A stretch of DNA of 15,757 nt from Candidatus Zixiibacteriota bacterium (GTDB lineage Bacteria > Zixibacteria > MSB-5A5 > GN15 > PGXB01): contig CP070766.1 in the NCBI GenBank assembly GCA_020345705.1, positions 1,094,537-1,110,293 on the forward strand. The letters are read 5' to 3'. A model generated the notes under the pieces. It saw nothing but the letters and a program-made list of their open reading frames with translations. It was not told the DNA's origin and did not search any database. The position numbers and the translations under genes were made by a program. Shown piece by piece: positions 1 through 7,617 of this stretch. Numbering within the stretch: the stretch's first letter is position 1; each line of letters starts with the position of its first letter.

Positions 1-2
1 GA

Positions 3-230
3 CAGTCGTTTAAAGAGACGATTACATTCGAGGTTGATGATCACGGCGAGAAAACAGAAATGAGCGGCTACGATATGCGCAGGGCAATCTATCCCCAGGA
101 GTTCCTGCGCTTTATCTCAAGTCTGGATGGCTTTGAATTTATCGGCTGGTGGAACAACTGGAATCTTTCCGAGCCGCTGGAGCACGCGAAAAATATCTCC
201 CGACCGATCGTTGTGGTCAAGAGAGTATAA
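3..230 (+). CDS. Class I SAM-dependent methyltransferase, C-terminal fragment (5' end outside window)
   Basis: An open frame runs in from the left edge and ends at TAA 228-230, giving the last 75 residues of a protein. The visible part has alternating strands with the signature RRAIYPQEFLRFI, then a glycine-tryptophan turn (FIGWWNN), and ends in ISRPIVVVKRV. This resembles the C-terminal part of class I methyltransferases that carry a 'RRxxxPxEFxxLLE...FEVIGWWNNxDL' region and a final hydrophobic strand. The SAM-binding motifs lie upstream of the window, so neither the substrate nor the catalytic residues can be judged. The stop codon is 8 bases before the next gene, so the two are probably co-transcribed. 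The family call rests on the C-terminal pattern alone. Confidence 0.6.
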   Translation, partial: QSFKETITFEVDDHGEKTEMSGYDMRRAIYPQEFLRFISSLDGFEFIGWWNNWNLSEPLEHAKNISRPIVVVKRV

Positions 231-238
231 ACGGGGAT

Positions 239-655
239 ATGTACCAGATGATAAAGTACGCAGATTCAGTTGAAAAATGCACGCCTGAGAGTTTGAAAGG
301 TTTCTTCGTCGGCTGGCCGAATCCGCCGTCTCCTGAAAAATATGTTGAACTTCTGGAAAGCAGTGATGAAATCGTGCTGGCGATCGATGATGACACCGGC
401 AAAGTCGTCGGTTTTGTTACCGCCATTAGCGACGGTGTGCTCAGCGCCTATATACCGCTTCTTGAAGTTCTTCCTGAATATCAAAAGCAGGGCATTGGCC
501 GGGAGTTGATGCGCCGTATGCTGGAAAAGCTCGACGGGCTTTATATGGTTGACATAATTTGCGATAAGCGCGTCCGGCCATTCTATGAGAAATTTGGCAT
601 GAAAGCTTCGTGCGGCATGTGCATCAGGCGGTTCGGTAAACAAGCAGGAATTTAA
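239..655 (+). CDS. GNAT family N-acetyltransferase
   Basis: This 138-residue protein has the size and layout of a single-domain GNAT acetyltransferase, which transfers an acetyl group from acetyl-CoA to an amine. The acetyl-CoA pyrophosphate-binding motif A is visible as QKQGIG (residues 82-87), preceded by the strand IPLLEVLPEY and followed by an amphipathic helix. A C-terminal strand plus FYEKFGM (about 115-121) matches the usual motif B region. The N-terminal stretch FFVGWPNPPSPE is typical of a GNAT subgroup found in many bacteria. The frame is open back to ATG 149, but that start lies inside the upstream methyltransferase. ATG 239 or ATG 248 (a start beginning MIKYADS, with GGGG 11 bases upstream) is more likely. 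The substrate cannot be told from the sequence. Confidence 0.85.
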   Translation: MYQMIKYADSVEKCTPESLKGFFVGWPNPPSPEKYVELLESSDEIVLAIDDDTGKVVGFVTAISDGVLSAYIPLLEVLPEYQKQGIGRELMRRMLEKLDGLYMVDIICDKRVRPFYEKFGMKASCGMCIRRFGKQAGI

Positions 656-852
656 ACCTTGCCGGGCTACGCTCGGCCGTATGGCGAAGGCCGACTGCCC
701 GTTCAGGATGGGTGGATAAACAGGATCGAGGGGCAAATCACAACGGCCAGAGGGAGCTTCTTTTTTGAAAATTGATTAGCTTTTTCCGGCTGACTGCATA
801 TTTTTACGGTGATTTGGTTATCCTTTGAGCACGAGAGAAGAGAGTTATAATA

Positions 853-1863
853 ATGGTAGAGATAGTCGCAAAAGAATACAGGGGCGACGGAGTCGAGTCG
901 GTTCATTATGGCTCGGTGGCCGTGGTGGATAAATACGGTAAGCTCACTCATCACGTCGGTGACCCGGAATTTTTCACGTTTGCCCGCTCATCGCCCAAGC
1001 CGTTTCAGATGATGCCGCTTATTGAGAGCGGTGCGGCGGATCACTTCGGTTTTTCCTCAAAACAGCTTTCAATCATGTGCGGCTCGCACATTGGAACGGA
1101 CCATCACCGGGAAGTCGTGCTGGCCAATCTTGAGGTGGCCGGTAACACGCCCGATGATCTCCATTGCGGAACGCATGTACCCATCTTCATGATGATGTCC
1201 GGCGAATTCCCCAAACACGGCGAGAGTATGGACCCGGTCCGAAACAACTGCTCCGGTAAGCACTCCGGTTTTCTGGCGCTGGCGCGGTTTCTCGGCGAGG
1301 ACGTTGCGACATATCTCGAAACGGACTCGAAAGTTCAGCAGATGGTGCTCGATACCATCTCGAGAGTCTATGAATATCCCAGGGGGAAAATTGTCATCTC
1401 CATTGACGGCTGTTCGGCACCGAATTTCGGAATGCCGCTTGTTCATACAGCTATTGCCTTTATGAAGCTGGCCAATGCCAAAGGCGGCAGTGAGGAAGAA
1501 TCCAGGGTGCTGGCCAGGGTGAAGAGCGTCATGACCGAGTATCCGGAGATGTTCTCCGGGGAAGGGCGATTCGATCTGGCCCTGATGCGGGCCTTCCCCG
1601 GTAACGTCGTTTGCAAGGTCGGCGCTGAGGCCCACGAGGGTTTCGGATTCTCTGATCCGGCCATCGGAATTGCCGTAAAGATTCATGATGGCAATGCGCG
1701 GGCGCTCTATCCGGTCTGTGTCGAAGTATTAAAGCAATTGGGAATTTTCGAGAAGGCAGAACATCCGGAGCAACTGCAGCCGTTTACGGAAACGGAAGTT
1801 CGGAACCACCGAAAGACTATTACCGGGAGCGTGAAAGCCGAATTCAACTTGAAAAAAGCCTGA
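853..1863 (+). CDS. L-asparaginase, COG4448 / Rhizobium etli type (class 3)
   Basis: This 336-residue cytoplasmic-type protein has no signal peptide and should hydrolyse L-asparagine to L-aspartate and ammonia. It carries the residue set described for the Rhizobium etli ReAV enzyme, shifted by about two positions. RSSPKP holds Ser46 and Lys49 (ReAV Ser48 and Lys51). CGSH holds Ser78 (ReAV Ser80). NNCSGKHSG holds Cys133 and Lys136, and DGCSAPNF holds Cys187, which together match the zinc site Cys135/Lys138/Cys189. Lys255 in VVCKVGAE is a candidate for the further conserved lysine. Length is normal and no key residue is missing. The start ATG 853 follows a GA-rich stretch (about 831-843) rather than a strong ribosome site. 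The gene is 51 bases upstream of a tryptophanase, suggesting an amino-acid catabolic pair that yields aspartate, pyruvate, indole and ammonia. Confidence 0.88.
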   Translation: MVEIVAKEYRGDGVESVHYGSVAVVDKYGKLTHHVGDPEFFTFARSSPKPFQMMPLIESGAADHFGFSSKQLSIMCGSHIGTDHHREVVLANLEVAGNTPDDLHCGTHVPIFMMMSGEFPKHGESMDPVRNNCSGKHSGFLALARFLGEDVATYLETDSKVQQMVLDTISRVYEYPRGKIVISIDGCSAPNFGMPLVHTAIAFMKLANAKGGSEEESRVLARVKSVMTEYPEMFSGEGRFDLALMRAFPGNVVCKVGAEAHEGFGFSDPAIGIAVKIHDGNARALYPVCVEVLKQLGIFEKAEHPEQLQPFTETEVRNHRKTITGSVKAEFNLKKA

Positions 1864-1905
1864 TTTGATGTTACTTCAACCCGACTGCATAATACTCGTT
1901 GACCT

Positions 1906-1910
1906 GGAGG
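1906..1910 (+). promoter_or_regulatory. Ribosome binding site that selects the TTG start of tryptophanase
   Basis: GGAGG lies 4 bases before TTG 1915-1917. No ATG or GTG fits the frame near the family's N-terminus, so this site supports the rare TTG start. The spacing is slightly short. Confidence 0.7.
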
Positions 1911-1914
1911 CAAT

Positions 1915-3318
1915 TTGAAAGAGCATAAACATCCGTCCGAACCATTCAGAATCAAATCTGTCGAACCAATTGCCCTGCTTCCGCGAGCAGCCCGCGAAAA
2001 AGTCCTCAAAAGAGCCAGGTTCAATATATTTAAAGTTAAAGCCGAGGAAATCTATATTGATCTTCTGACGGATTCGGGAACCGGCGCTATGTCGATTGAT
2101 CAATGGGCCGCGCTGATGCGCGGTGATGAGTCATATGCCGGGGCGCGGTCGTTTTATCGTTTTGAGGAAACCGTTAAAGACATTACCGGCAAGAAATTCA
2201 TCGTTCCGACTCACCAGGGACGAGTCGCCGAGAACGTCTTCTTCTCGTCGGTTCTCAAGAAGGGCGATTATGTCCCCAACAACACTCACTTTGACACGAC
2301 TCGCGCCAACGTAATTCACAAAGGCGGCGAGGCCATGGATATGCCCTGCCCGGAGGCCGATATTGAGGATGACAATCCGTTTAAAGGCAACATCGACACA
2401 CAGAGGCTGGAGCGATTCATTGAAGAGAAAGGCGCCGATAAGGTCCCGGTTGTTTTTATAACGGTGACCAATAATTCCACGGGCGGACAGCCGGTATCGA
2501 TGGCCAATATAATTGAGGCCTCGACGATCTGCCACCGTCACGGGATTTTATTTTACTACGACTGCGCCCGTTTTGCCGAGAACGCCTATTTCATCAAGCG
2601 GTACGAGTCGGGGTACGAGGGCAAGACTATCAAGGAAATCGCTCAGGAGATGTTTTCGTATGTTGACGGCGCGCTCATGTCGGCCAAGAAAGACGGCCTG
2701 GCTAGTATGGGTGGCTTTGTTGCGCTGAGTGATGAAAAGCTGGCCACGAAAATCACCGAGCTTCTGATTGTGATAGAAGGATTCCCGACTTACGGCGGGA
2801 TGTCGGGGCGAGACATCGAAGCAGTTACGGCCGGTTTAAAGGAAGTTATGAATGAGGACTACCTGGCCTATCGGGTCGGCCAGCTGGAATACTTCGGGAA
2901 TGTCATCGAGCAGGCCGGGGCGCCGATCATCAAACCGACCGGCGGACACGCCATCTTCATAAACGCGGGCAAGTTCCTTCCGCACATCCCTCCTGAGCAA
3001 TTCCCCGGGCAGTCATTGACGGTCGAGTTGTATCGTGAGGGTGGTATCAGGGGGGTGGAAATCGGCTCCATCATGTTCGGCGGGGAGGACCCCGAGACGG
3101 GAAAGAAATATAATGCTCCGAAAGAACTCGTACGTCTGGCGGTTCCGCGCCGGGTCTATACGGCCAGTCACCTCGATTATGTCGCGGAGACATTAAGAAA
3201 GATAGCCGCTCGCAAGGGCGAATTGAACGGATTTAGGATTACTAAAGAGGCGAAGCTTCTCAGGCACTTCACCGCCGAGTTTGAGGAGATGACGTCCGAG
3301 CAGGTGGAAGTGAGTTGA
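1915..3318 (+). CDS. tnaA: Tryptophanase (tryptophan indole-lyase), PLP-dependent
   Basis: This 467-residue protein belongs to the fold-type I PLP beta-eliminating lyases and should convert L-tryptophan to indole, pyruvate and ammonia. Family landmarks are all present: LLTDSGTGAMS (50-60), active-site Tyr74 in GDESYAG, the phosphate-binding PTHQGR (98-103), the ring-binding Asp216 and Arg219 in YYDCARF, and the PLP lysine Lys259 in SAKKD. Two positions separate it from the close relative tyrosine phenol-lyase. The phenol-binding arginine (Arg381 in the Citrobacter enzyme) is replaced by Ile383 in VEIGS, as in E. coli TnaA. The C-terminal motif reads LLRHFTA with His451, as in tryptophanase, instead of LRFFTA. 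The TTG start is supported by GGAGG upstream and by an N-terminus that aligns residue for residue with E. coli TnaA up to EPFRI. No TnaC-like leader or tryptophan permease is visible nearby. Confidence 0.92.
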   Translation: MKEHKHPSEPFRIKSVEPIALLPRAAREKVLKRARFNIFKVKAEEIYIDLLTDSGTGAMSIDQWAALMRGDESYAGARSFYRFEETVKDITGKKFIVPTHQGRVAENVFFSSVLKKGDYVPNNTHFDTTRANVIHKGGEAMDMPCPEADIEDDNPFKGNIDTQRLERFIEEKGADKVPVVFITVTNNSTGGQPVSMANIIEASTICHRHGILFYYDCARFAENAYFIKRYESGYEGKTIKEIAQEMFSYVDGALMSAKKDGLASMGGFVALSDEKLATKITELLIVIEGFPTYGGMSGRDIEAVTAGLKEVMNEDYLAYRVGQLEYFGNVIEQAGAPIIKPTGGHAIFINAGKFLPHIPPEQFPGQSLTVELYREGGIRGVEIGSIMFGGEDPETGKKYNAPKELVRLAVPRRVYTASHLDYVAETLRKIAARKGELNGFRITKEAKLLRHFTAEFEEMTSEQVEVS

Positions 3319-3546
3319 TTATTGCGGGTGAAAGCCTGCTGCCCGGTTTGATCCTGTCGATTATGCCGCATAAGTGTGAAAAGTTTTGCTGGTTCAACAA
3401 TCTTTGGTGGAAGGCGACGAGATTCGTCGGGGCGCGTAAGTTATTGCCAATCAATTAGTTAATTTGCCGCCAGAGTGATGAGTGGATTTTGGTCGAATTT
3501 TTGCTGTTGATGCGATGGTGATTTGTCGCAAGATGGAATTGTCCGG

Positions 3547-3575
3547 TTGACTTTTTCGGGAACTTTATATAGATT
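3547..3575 (+). promoter_or_regulatory. Candidate sigma70-type promoter for the PorU-like operon
   Basis: TTGACT (3547-3552) matches five of six bases of the -35 consensus. An AT-rich stretch follows, containing TATAGA at 3568-3573 (15-base spacer) and TAGATT at 3570-3575 (17-base spacer). Transcription would begin near 3580, leaving a leader of about 90 bases. Bacteroidetes-type sigma factors use different elements, so the match depends on the organism using an ordinary housekeeping sigma factor. Confidence 0.5.
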
Positions 3576-3590
3576 AACGCTTTAGAAAAT

Positions 3591-3597
3591 AGGAGGA
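3591..3597 (+). promoter_or_regulatory. Orphan Shine-Dalgarno-like AGGAGGA
   Basis: AGGAGGA is the best ribosome-site match in this part of the window. The following 15 bases contain no ATG, GTG or TTG. It is therefore not the start site of any visible gene. It may be a standby site, part of an RNA structure, or the relic of an earlier start. Confidence 0.4.
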
Positions 3598-3613
3598 ATA
3601 CGTATCGACTAAA

Positions 3614-3688
3614 CGGTTAAAGGACTTGTAAGTTTTTGACATATTGGTTAAGTTTGGAGACTTAACGGCCTTTGACCGTGGTTTTTTT
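3614..3688 (+). ncRNA. Putative structured leader / attenuator upstream of and overlapping the PorU-like gene start
   Basis: CGGTTAAAGG (3614-3623) can pair with CCTTTGACCG (3669-3678) as a 10-bp stem with one G-U pair. Inside it, GTTAAGT (3647-3653) pairs perfectly with ACTTAAC (3660-3666), leaving the 6-base loop TTGGAG. Three bases after the outer stem comes a run of seven T, then G and five more T. The hexamer GGTTAA occurs twice (3615-3620 and 3646-3651), so the 3' strands have alternative partners. The GGAG in the loop and the TTG/GTG start candidates at 3672 and 3678 would be held in the structure. It does not match any riboswitch consensus I can recall. It could be an attenuator, a translational switch, a small RNA with terminator, or chance. 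Confidence 0.35.
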
Positions 3689-6600
3689 GTTTTTATATAT
3701 TCCGTCCCGGCGCCGGGCACATCAAAGCCCCCGCCATTTTCCGCATCTCGTATTCTCTTTGATAGTCTGCCTCCTGGCTGTCTCATTTGAATCGGCATTC
3801 GCCTCGTCAAGCCATTATGAAAATGTTGAGATTCTGCGCGCCGACGAAAACGGTATCAGCTTCAGATTAAAAATCGACGAACTTGGTGAATACATCGTCT
3901 TCAGCGGAGAAGACTCCGCATACAGTCTGCCAATACCTGTTCTGGTGGCAGTTCCTCCGGATGCGGAGCCTTTTATAGCAAATGTGAGGTGGTCCGGGTC
4001 CAGCGCAATCGGTGAGCCCGGGCAGAGCGCGCTTCGGCCCTCGTCCGGTAATTCGGCGCGGATTGCGGGAACGCGCCTGGTCAGGGGGCGGAAAATAGCT
4101 ACCGTCGAGATATATCCGTCCACCGGCAATTCGTTCTATTCTGAGGTCGAGATAGACATTAATTTCTCGAAATCGTCACAGGTATTGGGCGGAAATTACT
4201 CCTTTGAATCAGACGGCGTCTTTGACAGACTCTTCAGGTATTCCATACTGAATTACGACCAGGCCGCTGGCTGGCCATCGGTGCGGCCGTCCCCGGTGAC
4301 GGCGAAAGCGGCGCAGCTTATTTTCGAACTGGCTGACGAGTGGTACAAGATCGGCGTCACCTCGGGGGGGCTGATGAAGATTACGGGCTCCGATCTGAGT
4401 TCCATCGGCATATCGCTCGGTGACCTGCAAAGCGATTCCATCCATGTTTTCTACGGGGGTGGGATGCCTTTACCGGTTCAGGGCAGTGCGCCAAGACCGT
4501 CCCTTGAGGAAGTATCGATCATTATTTATGACGGCGGCGACGGTATATTTGACTTGAACGACAATCTTGTGTTTTATGCTGAGGCTGCAGATCGCATGGA
4601 ATATTCGCCCGATGCGCCCCCCACCTATATCCGGAATCCATATACAAATGTCAACTGCTACTGGCTGGCGGTCTCCGGTGATTTCGGCCAGGCGGGCAAA
4701 AGAGTAGACGCAATTGATGTTTCCCCCGGCGGTCTGCCGGATACTCTTATCACTCGGGCGCGGTTTTATGTGCATGAGGAAAGCAACAATCTGCTGTTTC
4801 AAACCAATGATAATAACATTCATGATTTTTACACTTGGTACTGGTCCGATCAGACCCAGGAAAGCTTCTATGCAAATCTCGCCAACGCCGTTGCGGCCGA
4901 AGAGGCGACGGTGCTCGTTCGCGCCAGAGCGGCCAAGGTGAGTCTGAGAATCAGAAACCTTTGGGAGGCGACGAAGATTGACTCGGTGCCGCCCGATTTG
5001 ATTTTCACCACCGACAAGCTGCTGGCCGGCCTTAACGGTTTTAATCTCAGACTGGACAGCAACTACAACGCGCCGCCTTATCTGGATTACTGTGAAGTTA
5101 TTTATACCGGCACCCTGACGCCATCATCGGACAAGCTGGACTTCGTCGTGGAAGCTATCACGGGGACGGCGGAGATCGTGGTGGACAACCAATTCGGCGA
5201 GACACCTCTTCTTCTGGACCTGTCGGATGCGGAAAATCCGGTTCTGCTTGAAGGCGCCGGAGTCTCTTCGGAAGAAATAGTATTTCAGGTAAACATGCCG
5301 TCGCCGTGGGACAGACGTTTCTATCTTTGCACACCGGCGGTATTTGTGCGGCCGGCCTCGATTGAGAGATATATCCCGGCCGACCTGACAGCGGCCGTTT
5401 CACAGACAGACCTGATTGTCATCGCTCCCGAGCAGTTTATTCCATATCTGGACGAGTACGAGCAGTACCGCGAGGGGGAATCGAATATTTCCGTCATGCG
5501 TGTCTCGTTGGAGGAGATTATCAATCAATTCGGGTTCGGCCTGTATGATCCGACGGCCATACGTGATTTCCTGAAATACACCTATGAAAATTATCCAACA
5601 CCGCGGCCCTCGGCCGTCCTCCTTGCCGGGGACGGGATGTACGATTTCGAGAACATCCTCCAGACCGGGTCCCATAATTATATTCCGCCCTATGTCCATC
5701 CCCTTGATTCATCCTCATCGGACGATAATTATGTATTCTTCGGGAACTACGGGCTGCTTGACAGTGACACGACATATTGCGGCGATACCTGCCTGGATCG
5801 GGGATATGATATGATGATAGCCCGGTGGCCGGTGCGCAATGTCTCCGAGTTGGGGGCGGTCGTTGACAAGGTCGTCTCATACGAAGCCTCGACCAATTAC
5901 GGTCCCTGGCGGACAACCGTAACGCTGGTTGCCGACGACGAATACAAAGCCGGAACATACGAGGGTTTCACTCATGTCACTCAGACAGAAACGCTGGATA
6001 TGACTTATTTGCCCCCGGCCTTCAGGCGCAACAAGATTTATCTCTGGGAATATCCGTTTGACTCCGATCGTAATAAACCGCAGGTTAATGAGAAAATCGT
6101 ACGGAGTATCAACGACGGAACCCTGGTGCTCAATTATGTCGGTCATGGCAGCCCGGATACATGGGCTCATGAGCATGTTTTCAATCGGGCCACGGAGCTT
6201 CCGAAATTAAAGAATGCGGACAGGCTGGCTCTGGTCTATGTCGCTTCCTGTTCGAATGGATTTTATGACAAACCGGACCGGGAAGGCATGGCCGAGGAAT
6301 TACTGCGGCTCTCAAGCGGTGGGGCGATAGCGGCAATTGCCGCCACGAGGCTTGTTTTTGCAGGTGAGAATGCCGGTCTCAATCGCCAGGTCTATGACGT
6401 CCTTTTCAACTCTGCGGACCTGTCGATATGTCAGTCTCTTTATGCCGCGAAGTTGCTGAGACAATATGTCGGCGGTGTGCCCAGGCCAAAAACAAACGAC
6501 AGGAAGTACGCCTTTTTCGGAGATCCCATCCTTAAACTCGGTATCCCGGCCAATAAGGTTTCCTTTGTCGATTACCCGGATATGTTTGTTGCCCTGACGC

Positions 6601-7595
6601 CGTATGAAGTGACGCGCGAAGTGGTAAGCGGGTCGAACGGCCTGCCCGTGGATTTCAACGGTCAAGCGGAAATCCTTATTTATGATTCGGACATCCGCAA
6701 GACATATAAGAGCGCTGTCGGCAGCGACAGCCTGAGCTATGCGCTGCGGGGCCCGATTGTCTACCGCGGCACCGCCGAAGTTATCAACGGACATTTCAGC
6801 TTTTCCTTTATTGTTCCGCTTGATATCGGTTTCGGCGGCGAAGGCGCCAAAATCTTCGCTTACGCCACCTCGGCCGAATCCGACGCCTTTGGGCTGGTCG
6901 ATTCGATTGAGGTTTCATCAGAAATTGCTTCGACCGATGATTCTGACGGCCCTGCGATCGGTTATACCTTTTCAGACAGAGAGAACTTCATCTCCGGCGA
7001 CATCATAACCGGTGACGAAGCACTGGTAGTCACTTTTTCGGATACATCTGGAATAAATCTGACGGGCGGGGCGGGCCATGAGATTTCTCTGACCGTTGAC
7101 AATAATGTCGAAGATATTGTAAATTTAACCGATTTATTTCAGTATAATGCCGGGAGCTATACAACCGGGGAGATCAGGTACGACATAGCGGGCATGTCTC
7201 CCGGCAGGCATAGATTTAAAATCAAGGCGTGGGATAATGCGAATAATTCATCCGTCGCCGAATTCGAGGCGCAGGTCATGGAAGCGGGTCGCTTTATGCT
7301 TACCGATGTTTTGAACTATCCCAATCCGATGGAGGAGACGACGACCTTTTCATTTGTGTTAACGGCTCCCGCCGAAAAGGTCAGCCTTGAGATATTTACT
7401 CTCTCAGGCCGGAAAATAATGCATTACGAGGAATATACGGTTGCGGAAGACTACCGCGAGTTCTTTTCCTGGGACGGTCGAGATTACGACGGAGACCGTG
7501 TCGCAACCGGAGTATATATTTACAAAGTGGCCGCTTCTTCCATAGCGTCCGACGAGGAAGTTGAATCCTATGGGAAAGTTGTGGTCATCAATTAA
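3672..7595 (+). CDS. porU: PorU-like C25 (gingipain-fold) cysteine protease / T9SS sortase with C-terminal sorting domain
   Basis: This protein of about 1307 residues is a large exported C25-family protease. The N-terminus has an arginine-rich stretch and a hydrophobic segment (about 26-44) ending AFA, a plausible signal peptide. Residues about 45-575 form a long beta-rich region. The C25 domain covers about 580-960, with the catalytic pair visible as His825 in YVGHGS and Cys860 in VASCSNGF. A beta-rich stretch follows, then a C-terminal FlgD-like or sorting-type domain from Tyr1216 (NYPNP) with LSGRKI and GVYIYKV. In T9SS, PorU is the outer-membrane sortase that removes the sorting domain of substrates. 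The domain order and the PorV-like neighbour favour PorU over a secreted gingipain, but that is inference. The start is uncertain: TTG 3672 has GGAG 12 bases upstream, and GTG 3678 or TTG 3687 would also keep the signal peptide. It is the first gene of the right-hand operon. Confidence 0.82.
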   Translation: MTVVFLFLYIPSRRRAHQSPRHFPHLVFSLIVCLLAVSFESAFASSSHYENVEILRADENGISFRLKIDELGEYIVFSGEDSAYSLPIPVLVAVPPDAEPFIANVRWSGSSAIGEPGQSALRPSSGNSARIAGTRLVRGRKIATVEIYPSTGNSFYSEVEIDINFSKSSQVLGGNYSFESDGVFDRLFRYSILNYDQAAGWPSVRPSPVTAKAAQLIFELADEWYKIGVTSGGLMKITGSDLSSIGISLGDLQSDSIHVFYGGGMPLPVQGSAPRPSLEEVSIIIYDGGDGIFDLNDNLVFYAEAADRMEYSPDAPPTYIRNPYTNVNCYWLAVSGDFGQAGKRVDAIDVSPGGLPDTLITRARFYVHEESNNLLFQTNDNNIHDFYTWYWSDQTQESFYANLANAVAAEEATVLVRARAAKVSLRIRNLWEATKIDSVPPDLIFTTDKLLAGLNGFNLRLDSNYNAPPYLDYCEVIYTGTLTPSSDKLDFVVEAITGTAEIVVDNQFGETPLLLDLSDAENPVLLEGAGVSSEEIVFQVNMPSPWDRRFYLCTPAVFVRPASIERYIPADLTAAVSQTDLIVIAPEQFIPYLDEYEQYREGESNISVMRVSLEEIINQFGFGLYDPTAIRDFLKYTYENYPTPRPSAVLLAGDGMYDFENILQTGSHNYIPPYVHPLDSSSSDDNYVFFGNYGLLDSDTTYCGDTCLDRGYDMMIARWPVRNVSELGAVVDKVVSYEASTNYGPWRTTVTLVADDEYKAGTYEGFTHVTQTETLDMTYLPPAFRRNKIYLWEYPFDSDRNKPQVNEKIVRSINDGTLVLNYVGHGSPDTWAHEHVFNRATELPKLKNADRLALVYVASCSNGFYDKPDREGMAEELLRLSSGGAIAAIAATRLVFAGENAGLNRQVYDVLFNSADLSICQSLYAAKLLRQYVGGVPRPKTNDRKYAFFGDPILKLGIPANKVSFVDYPDMFVALTPYEVTREVVSGSNGLPVDFNGQAEILIYDSDIRKTYKSAVGSDSLSYALRGPIVYRGTAEVINGHFSFSFIVPLDIGFGGEGAKIFAYATSAESDAFGLVDSIEVSSEIASTDDSDGPAIGYTFSDRENFISGDIITGDEALVVTFSDTSGINLTGGAGHEISLTVDNNVEDIVNLTDLFQYNAGSYTTGEIRYDIAGMSPGRHRFKIKAWDNANNSSVAEFEAQVMEAGRFMLTDVLNYPNPMEETTTFSFVLTAPAEKVSLEIFTLSGRKIMHYEEYTVAEDYREFFSWDGRDYDGDRVATGVYIYKVAASSIASDEEVESYGKVVVIN

Positions 7596-7603
7596 AGCTG
7601 TTT

Positions 7604-7608
7604 GGAGG
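7604..7608 (+). promoter_or_regulatory. Ribosome binding site that selects ATG 7618
   Basis: GGAGG stands 9 bases before ATG 7618. It argues against the upstream in-frame ATG 7561, which lies inside the PorU-like gene. Starting at 7618 puts a clean signal peptide at the N-terminus. Confidence 0.8.
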
Positions 7609-7617
7609 ACATCATAC

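Larger units (their letters stand above)
3319..3671 (+). other. 353-base intergenic region with promoter and structured leader
   Basis: No convincing gene is present on either strand between the tryptophanase stop and the PorU-like gene. The first 200 bases contain one small perfect hairpin (CGACGA/TCGTCG, 3415-3429) without a T-run, and are otherwise unremarkable. The last 125 bases hold a promoter candidate, an AGGAGGA without a start codon, and a foldable leader, each listed separately. The region most likely marks the boundary between the metabolic genes and the surface-protein operon. Confidence 0.7.

Noticed and set aside
149..238. N-terminal extension of the GNAT gene from ATG 149
   Set aside because: It would overlap the methyltransferase by 82 bases in another frame, and the extra 30 residues do not belong to the GNAT fold.
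674..693. CGGCC/GGCCG hairpin after the GNAT gene as a terminator
   Set aside because: Only five base pairs with a 10-base loop and no T-run after it. It is too weak to call an intrinsic terminator.
847..852. Perfect TATAAT just before the asparaginase ATG, with TTGAGC 16 bases upstream
   Set aside because: A promoter here would start transcription inside the coding sequence after the ATG, so it cannot drive this start. The stretch is probably just AT-rich spacing.
1915..3318. Tyrosine phenol-lyase as the product
   Set aside because: The essential phenol-binding arginine is replaced by Ile383, and the C-terminal motif is LRHFTA as in tryptophanase.
3415..3429. Perfect CGACGA/TCGTCG hairpin downstream of tryptophanase as its terminator
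   Set aside because: The loop is only three bases, it lies about 100 bases past the stop, and is followed by GGGGCGCG rather than T. Possibly chance.
3591..3775. Long-range pairing of AGGAGG (3591-3596) with CCTCCT (3770-3775) inside the PorU-like signal peptide region
   Set aside because: Six base pairs over about 175 bases is easily chance; there is no supporting second helix.
7561..7617. Upstream start ATG 7561 for the PorV-like gene
   Set aside because: It lies inside the PorU-like gene and adds residues before a complete signal peptide. GGAGG at 7604-7608 points to ATG 7618.
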